A stretch of DNA of 64,000 bases from Candidatus Avimuribaculum pullicola (GTDB lineage: Bacteria > Bacteroidota > Bacteroidia > Bacteroidales > Muribaculaceae): positions 1-64,000 of the forward strand of contig DVKC01000001.1 in assembly GCA_018716295.1 (NCBI GenBank), read 5' to 3'. Positions 42,792 through 52,516 of this stretch are shown here, piece by piece (position 1 is the first letter of the stretch; every line of letters begins with the position of its first letter). Below the pieces are notes generated by a model. The model worked only from the letters and a program-made list of their open reading frames with translations, did not search any database and was not told the origin of the DNA. Both the position numbers and the translations under genes were made by a program.

Positions 42792-42972
42792 TAAATTATA
42801 TCATTTACGAAGCTGCGTTGCAGTGCCTTGGGAAAAAATTAGTATGTGAGGCATGGCAACAACCATGCATGTATAACCAGAGTTCATGTATCGAGTGACT
42901 TCTCCATATCATTAGCTATATTGGCGCGACAGGTGTTAATGCAAGTAGGTGGATGGGCGAAGCCACTTTTTT
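42792..42972 (+). ncRNA. Candidate small RNA of about 180 nt
   Basis: A promoter box precedes a non-coding stretch with the perfect hairpin GCATGG/CCATGC (42851-42856/42863-42868) and a small CTGC/GCAG hairpin near 42813-42823. TTGCA (about 42818) can pair distantly with TGCAA (about 42940). It ends in GTGG...GGCgaaGCC-AC followed by six T (42949-42972), a terminator-like structure. The size and long-range pairing would suit 6S RNA, but I cannot confirm the class. Confidence 0.4.
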
Positions 42973-43018
42973 GTACCCTCCTGCCCATGTTTTCCATAAG
43001 ATGTAGCTGCCAAATATG

Positions 43019-43084
43019 ACAGTTGCGGCAACTGTTTTGTGGGCGGAAAAATTATGCGGACTTGGCTTTAGCGCAAGTCCGCAT
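43019..43084. terminator. Two hairpins in the 42973-43396 gap
   Basis: ACAGTTG/CAACTGT (43019-43035) is followed by TTTGT on the + strand. ATGCGGACTTG (43054-43064) pairs perfectly with CAAGTCCGCAT (43074-43084); on the minus strand it is followed by AATTTTT, so it can end transcripts coming from the regulator gene. The rest of the gap shows no gene. Confidence 0.5.
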
Positions 43085-43396
43085 AAGATATTGGCATTTA
43101 ACTTTTCCTTTGTTATATAACTTTTGCTTGGGGCTGCCGCATTGCTTATGCGCCTTTTTGCCGCAGCAAAATCGACGTGGTGTGCAGGAGGGGGGTGCTA
43201 CGCACCACACGTGTTTCTTACTACCTACTATTTTACTACTATTGAGCCTTATTAAACACTATCCTTATTTGCTGGTACAAAAATAGCGGCAGTGAGTTGC
43301 GCCGCCAAGAAAATAGGCCGCGTGTATGTATCATTTTGTCAAAATGATATACTATTTTGTCAAGATAGATATGGCAAATGCTTGATTTGTCAGTGG

Positions 43397-45136
43397 TTAG
43401 TTGCTGTTGTGCATTGCTTTGCGAAATTCGGTGGGAGTCATGCCGAAGTGCTTGCGGAATAGCCGGTTGAAAGTGGGGACATTGGGCAGACCGCACGACT
43501 CGGCAATGGCGTTGATGGTGTATTCAGGGTGTTTTTCAAGTTCGCCAGCTGCATATTCGAGCCGTTTGCGGTTTATGTAATCCGATGTATTGGCATACTG
43601 GTGCTGCTGTATTATTTTGGCAAGCACGTTTTTGTCAACATGGGCTATGCGCATCAAGTCGTCGCGGGTCAGGTCGGGGTTCAAGAAAAGCAATTCGTGA
43701 TCTACGCGGGAGTCCATTTGTTCAAATATTAGTCCATATTCGGTATTTGCTGTACCGTCGTTGTTGGTCTTGTTGAGTTCTTGTGGTTCAGGTTGCTGTT
43801 TTATCGAGGCAAGTTCGCTTTTAGCTGATAGCAATTCTTGTATGTTTTTCACTAACGCGGCATTCTTGCGTTTCATCAATTGGGCGTGTCGAATTTGTCG
43901 TTGCAATATCACTATCAGCATTATCAGGGCTATGGTGATGCCGACAATCCATGCGTTGCGCACCTTTATGCTATTGGCTCGTTCGGCAAGTTCGGTTTCT
44001 TTTTTGTGGGTTTCGTATGCTGCGGCCAATTCTTGCGCCGAACTGTTTTGTTCTCTCACCTTCAGGCTGTCGGTCACATCGGCATGCCTTAGGAAGTATT
44101 CGGCCGATGTCTTGTATTGCCCTGTACGGTAGTACACGAGTCCCATCGAGCGCAATAATGAGCGCATGTGGTAGCTTATTGTGTCGCCTCGGTCGCGAAG
44201 GTTCTTTTCGAGGGTGCTGTATATTTTGATGGCTTCGCCTGTGCGTTTCGACGCAATCAAGTATGGAGCTATTATATAGTCGTCGGCCGTGTATTCAGGA
44301 GCGGTCGATTTCCATTTTTTATAAGCTTCGTCGGCCTCGTTATCGCGTTTCAACTTGTGCAGTATTATGGCTTGTTGGGCATATAGTGTTTTCAGTTCCT
44401 TTTGATTGAGGTAGGCGATGTCGGGTTCGGCCTCGGTTGATGCCGATACCACTTTTTCGAGGGCTTTCAGCGTGCCGAGAGCCTCTTCGTATCGTTCATC
44501 GCGTTGTTGCATGATGAGCAACGTGTTGTAGTTATATCGCAGGTTGTCATATTTGTAGGCATAGTCACACCGCTCCATCATGGCTGTGGCTTCGAGCATC
44601 AACTTGTATCCGTTTTCCTCGTCTTCTTGGTAGTAAGCCATTTTTCCCATGTTGAACAGGGCTATTGCCTCCATAGCTTTGTTGCCCGATGCGCGAGCTT
44701 CTTTTAGCAACAGTTCTACATATCGGGCAGTGTTTTTTTCGTCGTGAACTCCGTCGTAGCATGAAATCATGCGGTGCAACAGGCTCATATATGTGTCGGG
44801 GTCGTTTACGACCGAGTCGCTTTCAAGTGCGGCGAGGTAGAAAGCAGCTGCTTCGTCGAAGTAACGGTTGTTGATTAGCAAGTCGCCTTCAAGTATGTCG
44901 AGTTCATGCTTGGGTTGCAAATGCCGGCGGCGCATCTCGTCGATTATGCGCTTGGCAGTTTTCATGTCGGTGAACGTGAGTTCATACACCTTATCCTCGG
45001 TGATGAGGCTGTCGGGCAACGGCGTTGTAGCATTGTAGTTGTCGGCCAGCAGGGTAGGAGTGTGCATGATAGCGATAATTGCCATTATTATGCAGCACCG
45101 TAATATGGTACATACGTGTGTTTTCAATGTGTTCAT
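43397..45136 (-). CDS. Membrane-bound TPR and AraC-type transcriptional regulator
   Basis: The protein has 579 residues. An N-terminal membrane segment or signal (CTILRCCIIMAIIAIMHTPTLLA) is followed by about 340 residues of TPR-like helices in the periplasm (YMSLLHRMISCYDG; AMEAIALFNMGKMAYYQ). A membrane helix near 398-418 (IVGITIALIMLIVIL) leads to a short coiled coil and a C-terminal AraC/XylS HTH pair (about 480-579: HVDKNVLAKIIQQHQYANTSDYINRKRL; GLPNVPTFNRLFRKHFGMTPTEFRKAM). It senses an external or periplasmic signal and acts on DNA from the membrane. It is divergent from a SusA-like amylase gene, matching the position of SusR in the starch system, so control of that gene is a reasonable inference. 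Confidence 0.85.
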   Translation of the reverse strand: MNTLKTHVCTILRCCIIMAIIAIMHTPTLLADNYNATTPLPDSLITEDKVYELTFTDMKTAKRIIDEMRRRHLQPKHELDILEGDLLINNRYFDEAAAFYLAALESDSVVNDPDTYMSLLHRMISCYDGVHDEKNTARYVELLLKEARASGNKAMEAIALFNMGKMAYYQEDEENGYKLMLEATAMMERCDYAYKYDNLRYNYNTLLIMQQRDERYEEALGTLKALEKVVSASTEAEPDIAYLNQKELKTLYAQQAIILHKLKRDNEADEAYKKWKSTAPEYTADDYIIAPYLIASKRTGEAIKIYSTLEKNLRDRGDTISYHMRSLLRSMGLVYYRTGQYKTSAEYFLRHADVTDSLKVREQNSSAQELAAAYETHKKETELAERANSIKVRNAWIVGITIALIMLIVILQRQIRHAQLMKRKNAALVKNIQELLSAKSELASIKQQPEPQELNKTNNDGTANTEYGLIFEQMDSRVDHELLFLNPDLTRDDLMRIAHVDKNVLAKIIQQHQYANTSDYINRKRLEYAAGELEKHPEYTINAIAESCGLPNVPTFNRLFRKHFGMTPTEFRKAMHNSN

Positions 45137-45341
45137 TACGATTTAAAAATATGCAAAAATAATCAGAATTTGTGAAAAAACGTTCTTGTAACCTTGAAAT
45201 CTTACATTATTTTGTTATCGCATTATCTTTCTTAATTAGGAATTTTTTAGGGTTTAATTTATGGGGGGAAAGCGTGGGTTGGTGATTTTTTTGTAACTTG
45301 CGGGAAATTTGCAGTATTCACTTATTTTATTGTTCAATTAC

Positions 45342-47204
45342 ATGAAAACAAACCTAAGAACTATTGTAGCCGCATTGCTCGTGCTTGTATGTGGCTTGAG
45401 CATGTCGGCAAAGCGAGCAGAGAAAACCGACAATGTGCGTATCGACCCTCCATTCTGGTGGGCTGGAATGAAAAATGCAAGTGTGCAATTGCTGGTTAAC
45501 GCACCGCAGATACGTGATGCCGAACCGTCGTTGAGCTATCCTGGTATCAGCATCGACAGCGTGGTGCGCTTGGATAGTCCCAATTACCAGATTATCTACC
45601 TCAATGTGTCGAGGGCAACTGCACCCGGCAAGATGGATATTGTGTTCAAGACGGGGAAGAAGTCGATGACGGTGAAGTATGAATTGAAGCAGCGCGATGG
45701 CGTTTTGCCTACAGCGTTCTCGTCGGAAGATATTCTTTATCTGATTATGCCCGACCGGTTTGCCGATGGTGATACTACCAATAATGTCGCTGCCGACTTG
45801 AAGTTTAACGACCCTGTTGACCGCACCAATCCCAGCGGGCGGCATGGTGGTGACCTCAAGGGTATAGAGCAGCATTTGGGTTATATCGACTCACTGGGAA
45901 TGACTGCGATATGGCTCAACCCTGTGCTTGAAAATGACATGCCTGGCGGGTCGTATCATGGTTATGCTACTACCGATTATTACCGTGTAGATCCACGTCT
46001 GGGCAGCAATGAGGAATATGCTTCGCTTATTGCCAAGGTGCATGAACGTGGCATGAAAGTAGTGATGGACATGATTTTCAACCACAGCGGCAGTGAACAC
46101 CCGTGGATGAAAGATATGCCGTCGAACGACTGGTATAACCACCCCGATGGAAAATTGATGACCAATTTCCGCCTATCGACAATCAACGACCCATACGCGA
46201 GCGACTATGATTATGAACGTTCGGTAAAGGGTTGGTTCGTGCCATCAATGCCCGACCTTAACCAATGTAACCCACACGTGATGAAGTATTTGATTCAAAA
46301 CTCGATATGGTGGATTGAATATAGCAAAATTGATGGTATCAGAATGGACACTTATCCGTATGCCGACATGATGCCTATGGCACAGTGGATAAAAGATGTG
46401 CAATTGGAATATCCTGGATATAATATCGTGGGGGAATGCTGGTATAACGATGTGGCTGGCACTGCTTTCTGGCAAGGCGGCAACCGCTTGAATACCAAGG
46501 GTAATCCTGAACTACCGACAGTGATGGACTTCCCGACAATGATTATTGCCAACAGCGCGTTCCACGGTGATACCAAAGCTGGTGGCAAGGGGTTGAATGA
46601 TATATACAATCGCTTGTCGCTCGACTACCTGTATGCCGACCCGCAACGGGTGTTGACATTCCTTGATAATCACGACAGCGACCGTTTCTTGCTCGAAATG
46701 CCTACCGACCTCGGTGTGTGGAAGCAGGCTGTGGCATTCTTGTTCACTACTCGTGGTATTCCGCAAGTGTATTATGGGACTGAATTGCTCATGCACGGCG
46801 ACAAGAAACGAACTGATGGCGATGTACGTCGCGATGTGCCTGGTGGTTTCCCTGGTGATACCCGCAATGAGTTTACAGCCGACGGCCGCAGCGAATTGCA
46901 AAATGAAGCCTACGACTTCATGAGCCGACTCGCCCAGTGGCGTCGTGGCAATGATGTGATAGCTCATGGGGCTTTGAAACATTTCATGCCCGAAAATGGC
47001 ATGTACGTATATGAGCGCAGCCTTGACGGCAAGCGTGTGTTGGTGATCATGAATGGTACCGACAGCCAGCTTGATATCGATATGTCGAGATACGGCGAAA
47101 TTATGCAGCCGGGCCAGGCGTTCACCGATGTGATTACTGGTGAAGAGGTTACTATATTGCCCAATATGCAATTTGGCCCGCGTGCATTGTATATCCTGGA
47201 ATAA
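45342..47204 (+). CDS. SusA-like neopullulanase / cyclomaltodextrinase (GH13)
   Basis: The protein has 620 residues from the ATG at 45342, whose product has a proper signal peptide (TIVAALLVLVCGLSMSA). An N-terminal beta-sandwich (about 30-125, PPFWWAGMKNASVQLLVNAP) is typical of cyclomaltodextrinases. The catalytic barrel has all four GH13 regions: DMIFNHSG near 243, GIRMDTYPYAD near 333 (nucleophile Asp), ECWYND near 364 (acid Glu) and FLDNHDSDR near 442. It hydrolyses maltooligosaccharides, cyclodextrins or pullulan in the periplasm. SusA of B. thetaiotaomicron is nearly the same length (617). No SusC/D genes accompany it here. Confidence 0.92.
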   Translation: MKTNLRTIVAALLVLVCGLSMSAKRAEKTDNVRIDPPFWWAGMKNASVQLLVNAPQIRDAEPSLSYPGISIDSVVRLDSPNYQIIYLNVSRATAPGKMDIVFKTGKKSMTVKYELKQRDGVLPTAFSSEDILYLIMPDRFADGDTTNNVAADLKFNDPVDRTNPSGRHGGDLKGIEQHLGYIDSLGMTAIWLNPVLENDMPGGSYHGYATTDYYRVDPRLGSNEEYASLIAKVHERGMKVVMDMIFNHSGSEHPWMKDMPSNDWYNHPDGKLMTNFRLSTINDPYASDYDYERSVKGWFVPSMPDLNQCNPHVMKYLIQNSIWWIEYSKIDGIRMDTYPYADMMPMAQWIKDVQLEYPGYNIVGECWYNDVAGTAFWQGGNRLNTKGNPELPTVMDFPTMIIANSAFHGDTKAGGKGLNDIYNRLSLDYLYADPQRVLTFLDNHDSDRFLLEMPTDLGVWKQAVAFLFTTRGIPQVYYGTELLMHGDKKRTDGDVRRDVPGGFPGDTRNEFTADGRSELQNEAYDFMSRLAQWRRGNDVIAHGALKHFMPENGMYVYERSLDGKRVLVIMNGTDSQLDIDMSRYGEIMQPGQAFTDVITGEEVTILPNMQFGPRALYILE

Positions 47205-47230
47205 CAATTGGCAATTGATAATTGACAAAT

Positions 47231-47263
47231 GAGGGGAACGCCTGAATGATTGGCGTTCCCCTC
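47231..47263. terminator. Bidirectional terminator between susA-like and M16 genes
   Basis: GAGGGGAACGCC (47231-47242) pairs perfectly with GGCGTTCCCCTC (47252-47263) across a 9-nt loop, followed by a GATGTTTTT-like tail. Confidence 0.8.
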
Positions 47264-47288
47264 GATGTTTTTATGGAGTAGTGGATGG

Positions 47289-50207
47289 TTAGTAACCAAA
47301 TATTTCTTTGGTTGAAAGTTCAACTACCGGGCCTAATTTCTTGAGTCCGTTCATGTCGAGTTGCGACTTGTTGCCCAGAATGGCGTAGCGGTATGTGCGT
47401 CCTTTTACCCACTTTTGCTGGAAATCAATGACATCTTGCAACTTGGCATTTTGCAGGTAGTTGTAGAGGGCGATGCGGTAGTCGGTGGTGCGTCCCATGT
47501 CTTGCGCGTCGAGGTAGAACCATATCACATCAGCCTTGATTACGCGGTCGGTGCGCAAGCGGGTGATGTAACCGTCCTTGGCAAGCTGGAATGCCGATTC
47601 CGATACTGGCATGTTGTTGATGATGTCGTTGAATGCTGTAGTGGCATCGATCATCTTGTCGTTTTGCGTGGCAATGAACGTCTGGTAGCAATAGTTGTCA
47701 CGGTCTTTTATGCCAGGTCGCCTCATGCTTGCCGATGCCGTGTAGGCAAGGCTGCGGCTTTCGCGCATTTCCTGGAACACAATCGAGTTCATGCCGCCAT
47801 TGAAGTATTCGTTGTAGAGGCTGCGGCTGTTTTCGATTGACTCGTCAAACATTTTGCCATCGTTGGAATATTGCAGCATATATATTTGCTTGGCATCGTA
47901 GGGTGCGATGTAAACGGTGGTTTTGGGTGTTTGTTCCATCTTGATGCCCATTTCAGGCAGGTCGGCGAGTGTGTCGGCCATCTTGTGTTCCTTTTCGACC
48001 AGTGCTGTTACCTCTTCTTGGGTGCTTGGCCCGTAGTATGCGACGCGGTGCTTGTAGGACGACAAGTTGCGCAAGCAGTTGAGCAATTCTTGCGGGTCGA
48101 GAGCTTTGAGTTCTTTTTCGCTCAGGATATTGTTTGTAGGGTTGACCTTGCCATACATCACGTAGGCTGCCAGGCGGCTGAAATTGGCGGCTTGGCTTGC
48201 CTTGTCGTCGATGCGCTGTTTCAAGATGTTTTCTACCAACTGGTTGTAGGCAGCCTTGTCAATTTTTGCATCGCTGAGCAGCTTTTCAAACAGGGCCACG
48301 GCTTGCGGCATGTTTTCATTGAGTCCGCCTATTGTGATGTATGAGCGGTCGGCGCCAGTCGATACGCTGAACCAGCAAGCCAGGCGGTAGAATTCGCTGC
48401 GCACCTGCTCGGGTGTCATGTCGCTTGTTCCCAGCAGGTCGAGGTATTGCCCGGCTGCGGCGAGCAGCTTGTTGCTGGTGGTACCGGCATCGAAGATATA
48501 CATCAGCTGGAATATGTCGTTGGTGGTGTTCTGCTTGTAAATCATTTGCAGCCCAGGTTTTGGCTCGCTCACAGCCAAGTCTTTTGCAAAATCTACAAAT
48601 ACCGGTTCTATCGGCTTGGCAGCTGCTGCGGCAGCTTGTATTTCCTTAAGGAACACGCTTGCCGTGTCGCGGTTCATGGCGATAGGCGTGATTTGCGGTT
48701 TGTCGATTTTCTGGTCTTCGGGAGTGCCTTGGTGCTTGTAAATTACTACATAGCTTGAGTCGGAGAGATATTTGTCGGCATACGCCATGATGTCTTGTTT
48801 GGTTATTTTCGACATTCGGTCGAGCATTGTCACTTCGTCGCTCCACTTTGTGCCGTTTACAAACGAGTTTACATACCAGTCGGCACGGCCCTCGTTGCTG
48901 TCCATCATTTGCATTTGTCCGAGTTTGAAGTTGTTGATGTTGGCTTCGAGCAACTTGTCGTCAAATTGTCCGTTCCTTAACTTTTCAATTTCGGCGAGCA
49001 GCAATCCTTTCACATCATCGAGAGTCTGCCCGGCTTTGGGTTGCCCAGCCACCATGAATGCACCGCAGTCGGCGAGCTGGTAGGGGAAGCAATAGGCATC
49101 AAGCATCTTTTGCTGTTGCTTTATGTCGAGGTCGATAAGCCCGGCTTGCCCGTTATATAGAGTCTGGGATACTATTTGAGCCACATCGGCATCGGGCGAA
49201 GAGGCGGCAGGTATTCGCCAAGCCAGCATCACGCTTTCGGCTTCAAGTCCAGTGACGTTGCGCTCAATCGGCGTGGTGATGGGGGCTTCTTCTTTCACTT
49301 CGAGCTTTGGCAGGTCGGGGTTGGGTTGCATGTCGCCAAAGTATTTTTCGATAGTGGCAATTGTCGCTTCAGGGTCGATGTCGCCCGAGAGGCATATTGC
49401 CATGTTGTTTGGCACATACCACTGCTTGAAGTAGTTCTTTATGTTGGTGATTGACGGGTTCTTCAGGTTGTCTTGCGAGCCCAGCACGGTCTGTGTGCCG
49501 TAGGGGTGGTGTGGGAACAGCGCGGAGAACGAGTTTTCAACCACTTTGCGCATATCCTGTGTGAGCGACATATTGTATTCCTCATACACGGTTTCGAGCT
49601 CGGTGTGGAAGCCACGGATAACACAATTTTTGAACCTGTCGGCTTGTATTTTTGCCCAGTTATCCATTTCGTTGCTCGGAATATTCTCGGTGTAGCAGGT
49701 AACGTCATAGCTGGTATAGGCATTAGTGCCAGTTGCGCCGATGGCGGTCATCAGCTTGTCATATTCGTTGGGAATAGCATATTTCGATGCTTCTTGCGAC
49801 AGGCTGTCGATAGTGGCATATATGGCCTTGCGTTTGAGGCTGTCGGTTGTGGTGCGATATACTTCAAATTGCTGCTCTATGGCATCGAGCAATGGTTTCT
49901 CGGCTTCATAGTTTTGTGTGCCGAAGTTGGTAGTACCCTTGAACATGAGGTGTTCAAAGTAGTGGGCAAGTCCTGTGGTTTCGGCAGGGTCGTTTTTTGC
50001 ACCCACACGCACGGCTATGTAGGTCTGCACGCGCGGTTCGTCCTTATTGACTGTCATATACACTTTTAGCCCATTGTCGAGCGTGTATATGCGGGTGTTT
50101 AGCGGGTCGCCGGGCACGGTTTCATATTTGTTGCCCGAACAACTTTGCAGTAGGGTTGCTGTAGCTATGGCTGTAGCGATACCCAAGGTTTTTAATAGAT
50201 TGTTCAT
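47289..50207 (-). CDS. M16-family zinc metallopeptidase lipoprotein
   Basis: The protein has 972 residues. A lipoprotein signal ends in LLQSCSGN (Cys near 23). The N-terminal M16 domain has the inverted zinc motif HYFEH near 81-85 and the distal Glu in ELETVYEEYNMS. Inactive-type M16 C domains follow, and the second half lacks HxxEH, giving the two-half clam-shell of pitrilysin/insulinase enzymes. It is likely on the periplasmic side or at the outer membrane and degrades peptides. It is transcribed from 50263-50270, back to back with rlmN. Confidence 0.92.
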   Translation of the reverse strand: MNNLLKTLGIATAIATATLLQSCSGNKYETVPGDPLNTRIYTLDNGLKVYMTVNKDEPRVQTYIAVRVGAKNDPAETTGLAHYFEHLMFKGTTNFGTQNYEAEKPLLDAIEQQFEVYRTTTDSLKRKAIYATIDSLSQEASKYAIPNEYDKLMTAIGATGTNAYTSYDVTCYTENIPSNEMDNWAKIQADRFKNCVIRGFHTELETVYEEYNMSLTQDMRKVVENSFSALFPHHPYGTQTVLGSQDNLKNPSITNIKNYFKQWYVPNNMAICLSGDIDPEATIATIEKYFGDMQPNPDLPKLEVKEEAPITTPIERNVTGLEAESVMLAWRIPAASSPDADVAQIVSQTLYNGQAGLIDLDIKQQQKMLDAYCFPYQLADCGAFMVAGQPKAGQTLDDVKGLLLAEIEKLRNGQFDDKLLEANINNFKLGQMQMMDSNEGRADWYVNSFVNGTKWSDEVTMLDRMSKITKQDIMAYADKYLSDSSYVVIYKHQGTPEDQKIDKPQITPIAMNRDTASVFLKEIQAAAAAAKPIEPVFVDFAKDLAVSEPKPGLQMIYKQNTTNDIFQLMYIFDAGTTSNKLLAAAGQYLDLLGTSDMTPEQVRSEFYRLACWFSVSTGADRSYITIGGLNENMPQAVALFEKLLSDAKIDKAAYNQLVENILKQRIDDKASQAANFSRLAAYVMYGKVNPTNNILSEKELKALDPQELLNCLRNLSSYKHRVAYYGPSTQEEVTALVEKEHKMADTLADLPEMGIKMEQTPKTTVYIAPYDAKQIYMLQYSNDGKMFDESIENSRSLYNEYFNGGMNSIVFQEMRESRSLAYTASASMRRPGIKDRDNYCYQTFIATQNDKMIDATTAFNDIINNMPVSESAFQLAKDGYITRLRTDRVIKADVIWFYLDAQDMGRTTDYRIALYNYLQNAKLQDVIDFQQKWVKGRTYRYAILGNKSQLDMNGLKKLGPVVELSTKEIFGY

Positions 50208-50262
50208 AAAACAGTTAGTTATAAATTAGTTGTTTTGCTGTGTTTGCTGCAATGAGTTACAG

Positions 50263-50270
50263 CAAAGGTA
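50263..50270 (-). promoter_or_regulatory. -7 box of the M16 gene
   Basis: TACCTTTG on the minus strand; about 49 nt of leader before the start codon at 50207. Confidence 0.6.
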
Positions 50271-50315
50271 CATAATCGTGTGTTATGTATAGCATCATCA
50301 TGTGCGAAAAATTAA

Positions 50316-50323
50316 TAACTTTG
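50316..50323 (+). promoter_or_regulatory. -7 box of rlmN
   Basis: TAACTTTG lies 21 bp before the ATG at 50345, so the leader is only about 15 nt. It is back to back with the M16 promoter. Confidence 0.65.
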
Positions 50324-50344
50324 CACCATAAAAGGGAATAGGAA

Positions 50345-51397
50345 ATGGAAGCAACGCAATTGACCCCATTGTTGGGGATGACACTTGGGCAGCTGCAAGC
50401 TGTAGTGGCCGAGTTGGGAATGCCGCGGTTTTCGGCCGGGCAGATTTGCCGATGGTTATATGAAAAGCGGGTGGAGAGCATCGATGAGATGACCGACTTG
50501 TCAAAGCCGAACCGTGCCAAACTCGCGGCAAAGTATCGTGTGGGGCGTTATGCTCCCGCCCATAGCGCGCATAGTGTCGATGGGACGGTTAAATACCTGT
50601 TTGCAACTGGCGGCGATGGCGCAAACGCCGTTGAAAGTGTGTATATCCCCGATGACGATCGTGCCACATTGTGCATCTCTACGCAATGCGGGTGCAAGAT
50701 GGGGTGCAACTTTTGCATGACTGGTCGGCAAGGATTCCATGGCAGCCTTACTGCATCTGAAATCATCAACCAAGTGCTGAGCGTGCCTGATAGCGAACGG
50801 CTGACTAATGTGGTGTTCATGGGAATGGGCGAGCCGCTCGACAACGTGGATGCCGTGTTGCAAGTGGTGGAGGTGATGACTGCGCAATGGGGTTTTGCTT
50901 GGAGTCCCAAGCGCATTACTGTTTCTACCGTCGGGCTTTTGCCAGGATTGAAACGGTTGCTCGACGAAACGAGTGTACATGTAGCCGTGAGTGTGCACTC
51001 GCCTTACCACGAGGAGCGTGCAAGCATCATGCCTGTGGAAAACGCCTATCCGCTGCGGCGTGTGGCTGCGTTGTTGTCGGGCTATGATTTCCGCCACCAA
51101 CGCCGGCTTTCGGCCGAATATATAATGTGGAAAGGAATAAACGATGACGATGCCCATGCCGAGGCTTTGGCTCGATTGCTCAAACCGCTCGGTGCGCGTG
51201 TCAACTTGATCAGGTTTCATGCCATACCTGGGGCAAAATTTGGTACTGCCGATGCTGCGACGATGGTGCGCTTCCGCGATTTGCTCAACTCGCACGGCAT
51301 CATTTGCACCATACGCCAGAGCCGTGGCGAGGATATTGCCGCCGCATGTGGAATGCTTGCAGGGAAAGTGGCTGCGTCGGCATCAACGAATGATTGA
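50345..51397 (+). CDS. rlmN: Dual-specificity RNA methyltransferase RlmN
   Basis: The protein has 350 residues. It is a radical-SAM enzyme that methylates C2 of A2503 in 23S rRNA and A37 of some tRNAs. The [4Fe-4S] motif CGCKMGCNFC is near 116-123, GMGEPLDN near 165 binds SAM, and a C-terminal Cys in GIICTIRQSRGEDIAAACG carries the methyl group. The N-terminal helical domain has FSAGQICRWLYEKRVES. Normal length. It is 40 bp upstream of the endonuclease gene, probably unrelated in function. Confidence 0.95.
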   Translation: MEATQLTPLLGMTLGQLQAVVAELGMPRFSAGQICRWLYEKRVESIDEMTDLSKPNRAKLAAKYRVGRYAPAHSAHSVDGTVKYLFATGGDGANAVESVYIPDDDRATLCISTQCGCKMGCNFCMTGRQGFHGSLTASEIINQVLSVPDSERLTNVVFMGMGEPLDNVDAVLQVVEVMTAQWGFAWSPKRITVSTVGLLPGLKRLLDETSVHVAVSVHSPYHEERASIMPVENAYPLRRVAALLSGYDFRHQRRLSAEYIMWKGINDDDAHAEALARLLKPLGARVNLIRFHAIPGAKFGTADAATMVRFRDLLNSHGIICTIRQSRGEDIAAACGMLAGKVAASASTND

Positions 51398-51437
51398 CAT
51401 ATATTACAAGAGAACTTCTAATTAGAGATAAAAAAGA

Positions 51438-52505
51438 ATGAAAGGATTTAAAACTTATTTCAGTGCGGCATTTGCCGCCACTGCTATCATGGTATCGGTG
51501 CAAGCCGTGGCCAAAGAACCGGCAGGATATTACGACCGTGCCGAGGGGCTTAACAAAGGGCGGTTGCTCGAAGCATTGGAAGAAATCGTGGGCGACCACG
51601 ACCAGTTGACTTACAAGAATCTATGGGAGCTGTTCAAAGAGAGTGACGTAAAGGATAATGGCAAGATATGGGATATGTATTCCACATCGAATTTCACCCC
51701 AGGAAAAGACCAGGCTGGCAACGTAAATTCGCAGATAGGTGTTAACTACAACCGAGAGCACTCGATGCCCAAGAGCTGGTTTCACGATGAAGACCCGATG
51801 TACACCGATGGGTTTCACCTTTATCCGACCGACAGCCGTGTGAACAGCCAACGTAGCAATTACCCGTTTGGTGAATGTGATGGCGGCACTCGTCTGCCCG
51901 ATGCCAATGGAGTGCATGCACTTGGCAAAGTGGGAACTTCAACTTACTCGGGCTATAAAGGTAAAGTGTTTGAACCCGATGATTTGTACAAGGGCGACTT
52001 TGCCCGCACATATTTCTACATGGCTGCCGCCTACAACAGTCGCATCGAAGACTGGGACAGCGATCAGTTGGGTGGCACCAGCTATCCGTGCTTCAGTTCG
52101 TGGTCGGTGAAGATGTTCATGGAGTGGCACCGGCTCGACCCGGTGAGTGAAAAGGAACTTGACCGCAACGAAGTGATATATGAATGGCAGGGTAACCGCA
52201 ACCCGTTTATCGACCATCCCGAGATGGCCGAATACGTCTGGGGCGACATGATGGACGAAGGTTGGGTGCCAGGCGGAAGTTCGTCGGTTGAAGAGGTTGG
52301 CGCAGACATGGAGTGGAACGTATATACTACGACCGATGGCGAGCTCATTGTGACCGTCACAGAACCATGCTTGGTAGTGGTTTATACCATCGACGGGCAG
52401 CGTGCATATAGTGATGAAGTTGATGGTTGCGAAACCATTGTTCTTGAACGTGGTGTTTATATCGTAGTGTGCGGCACTGATGCCCGCAAGGTGATAGTGA
52501 AGTAG
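51438..52505 (+). CDS. Secreted endonuclease I family protein
   Basis: The protein has 355 residues. A signal peptide (AAFAATAIMVSVQAVAK) is followed by an endonuclease I/NucM-type His-Me finger nuclease domain (about 30-250), with the key motif NREHSMPKSWF near 104, then DGFHLYPTDSRVNSQRSNYPFGE. The C-terminal 70 residues form a sorting-domain-like segment (LVVVYTIDGQRAYSDEVDG; GVYIVVCGTDARKVIVK) as in type IX cargo. It is likely a cell-surface or released DNase/RNase for nutrient scavenging or biofilm turnover. Confidence 0.9.
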   Translation: MKGFKTYFSAAFAATAIMVSVQAVAKEPAGYYDRAEGLNKGRLLEALEEIVGDHDQLTYKNLWELFKESDVKDNGKIWDMYSTSNFTPGKDQAGNVNSQIGVNYNREHSMPKSWFHDEDPMYTDGFHLYPTDSRVNSQRSNYPFGECDGGTRLPDANGVHALGKVGTSTYSGYKGKVFEPDDLYKGDFARTYFYMAAAYNSRIEDWDSDQLGGTSYPCFSSWSVKMFMEWHRLDPVSEKELDRNEVIYEWQGNRNPFIDHPEMAEYVWGDMMDEGWVPGGSSSVEEVGADMEWNVYTTTDGELIVTVTEPCLVVVYTIDGQRAYSDEVDGCETIVLERGVYIVVCGTDARKVIVK

Positions 52506-52516
52506 GCACAGCCCTA

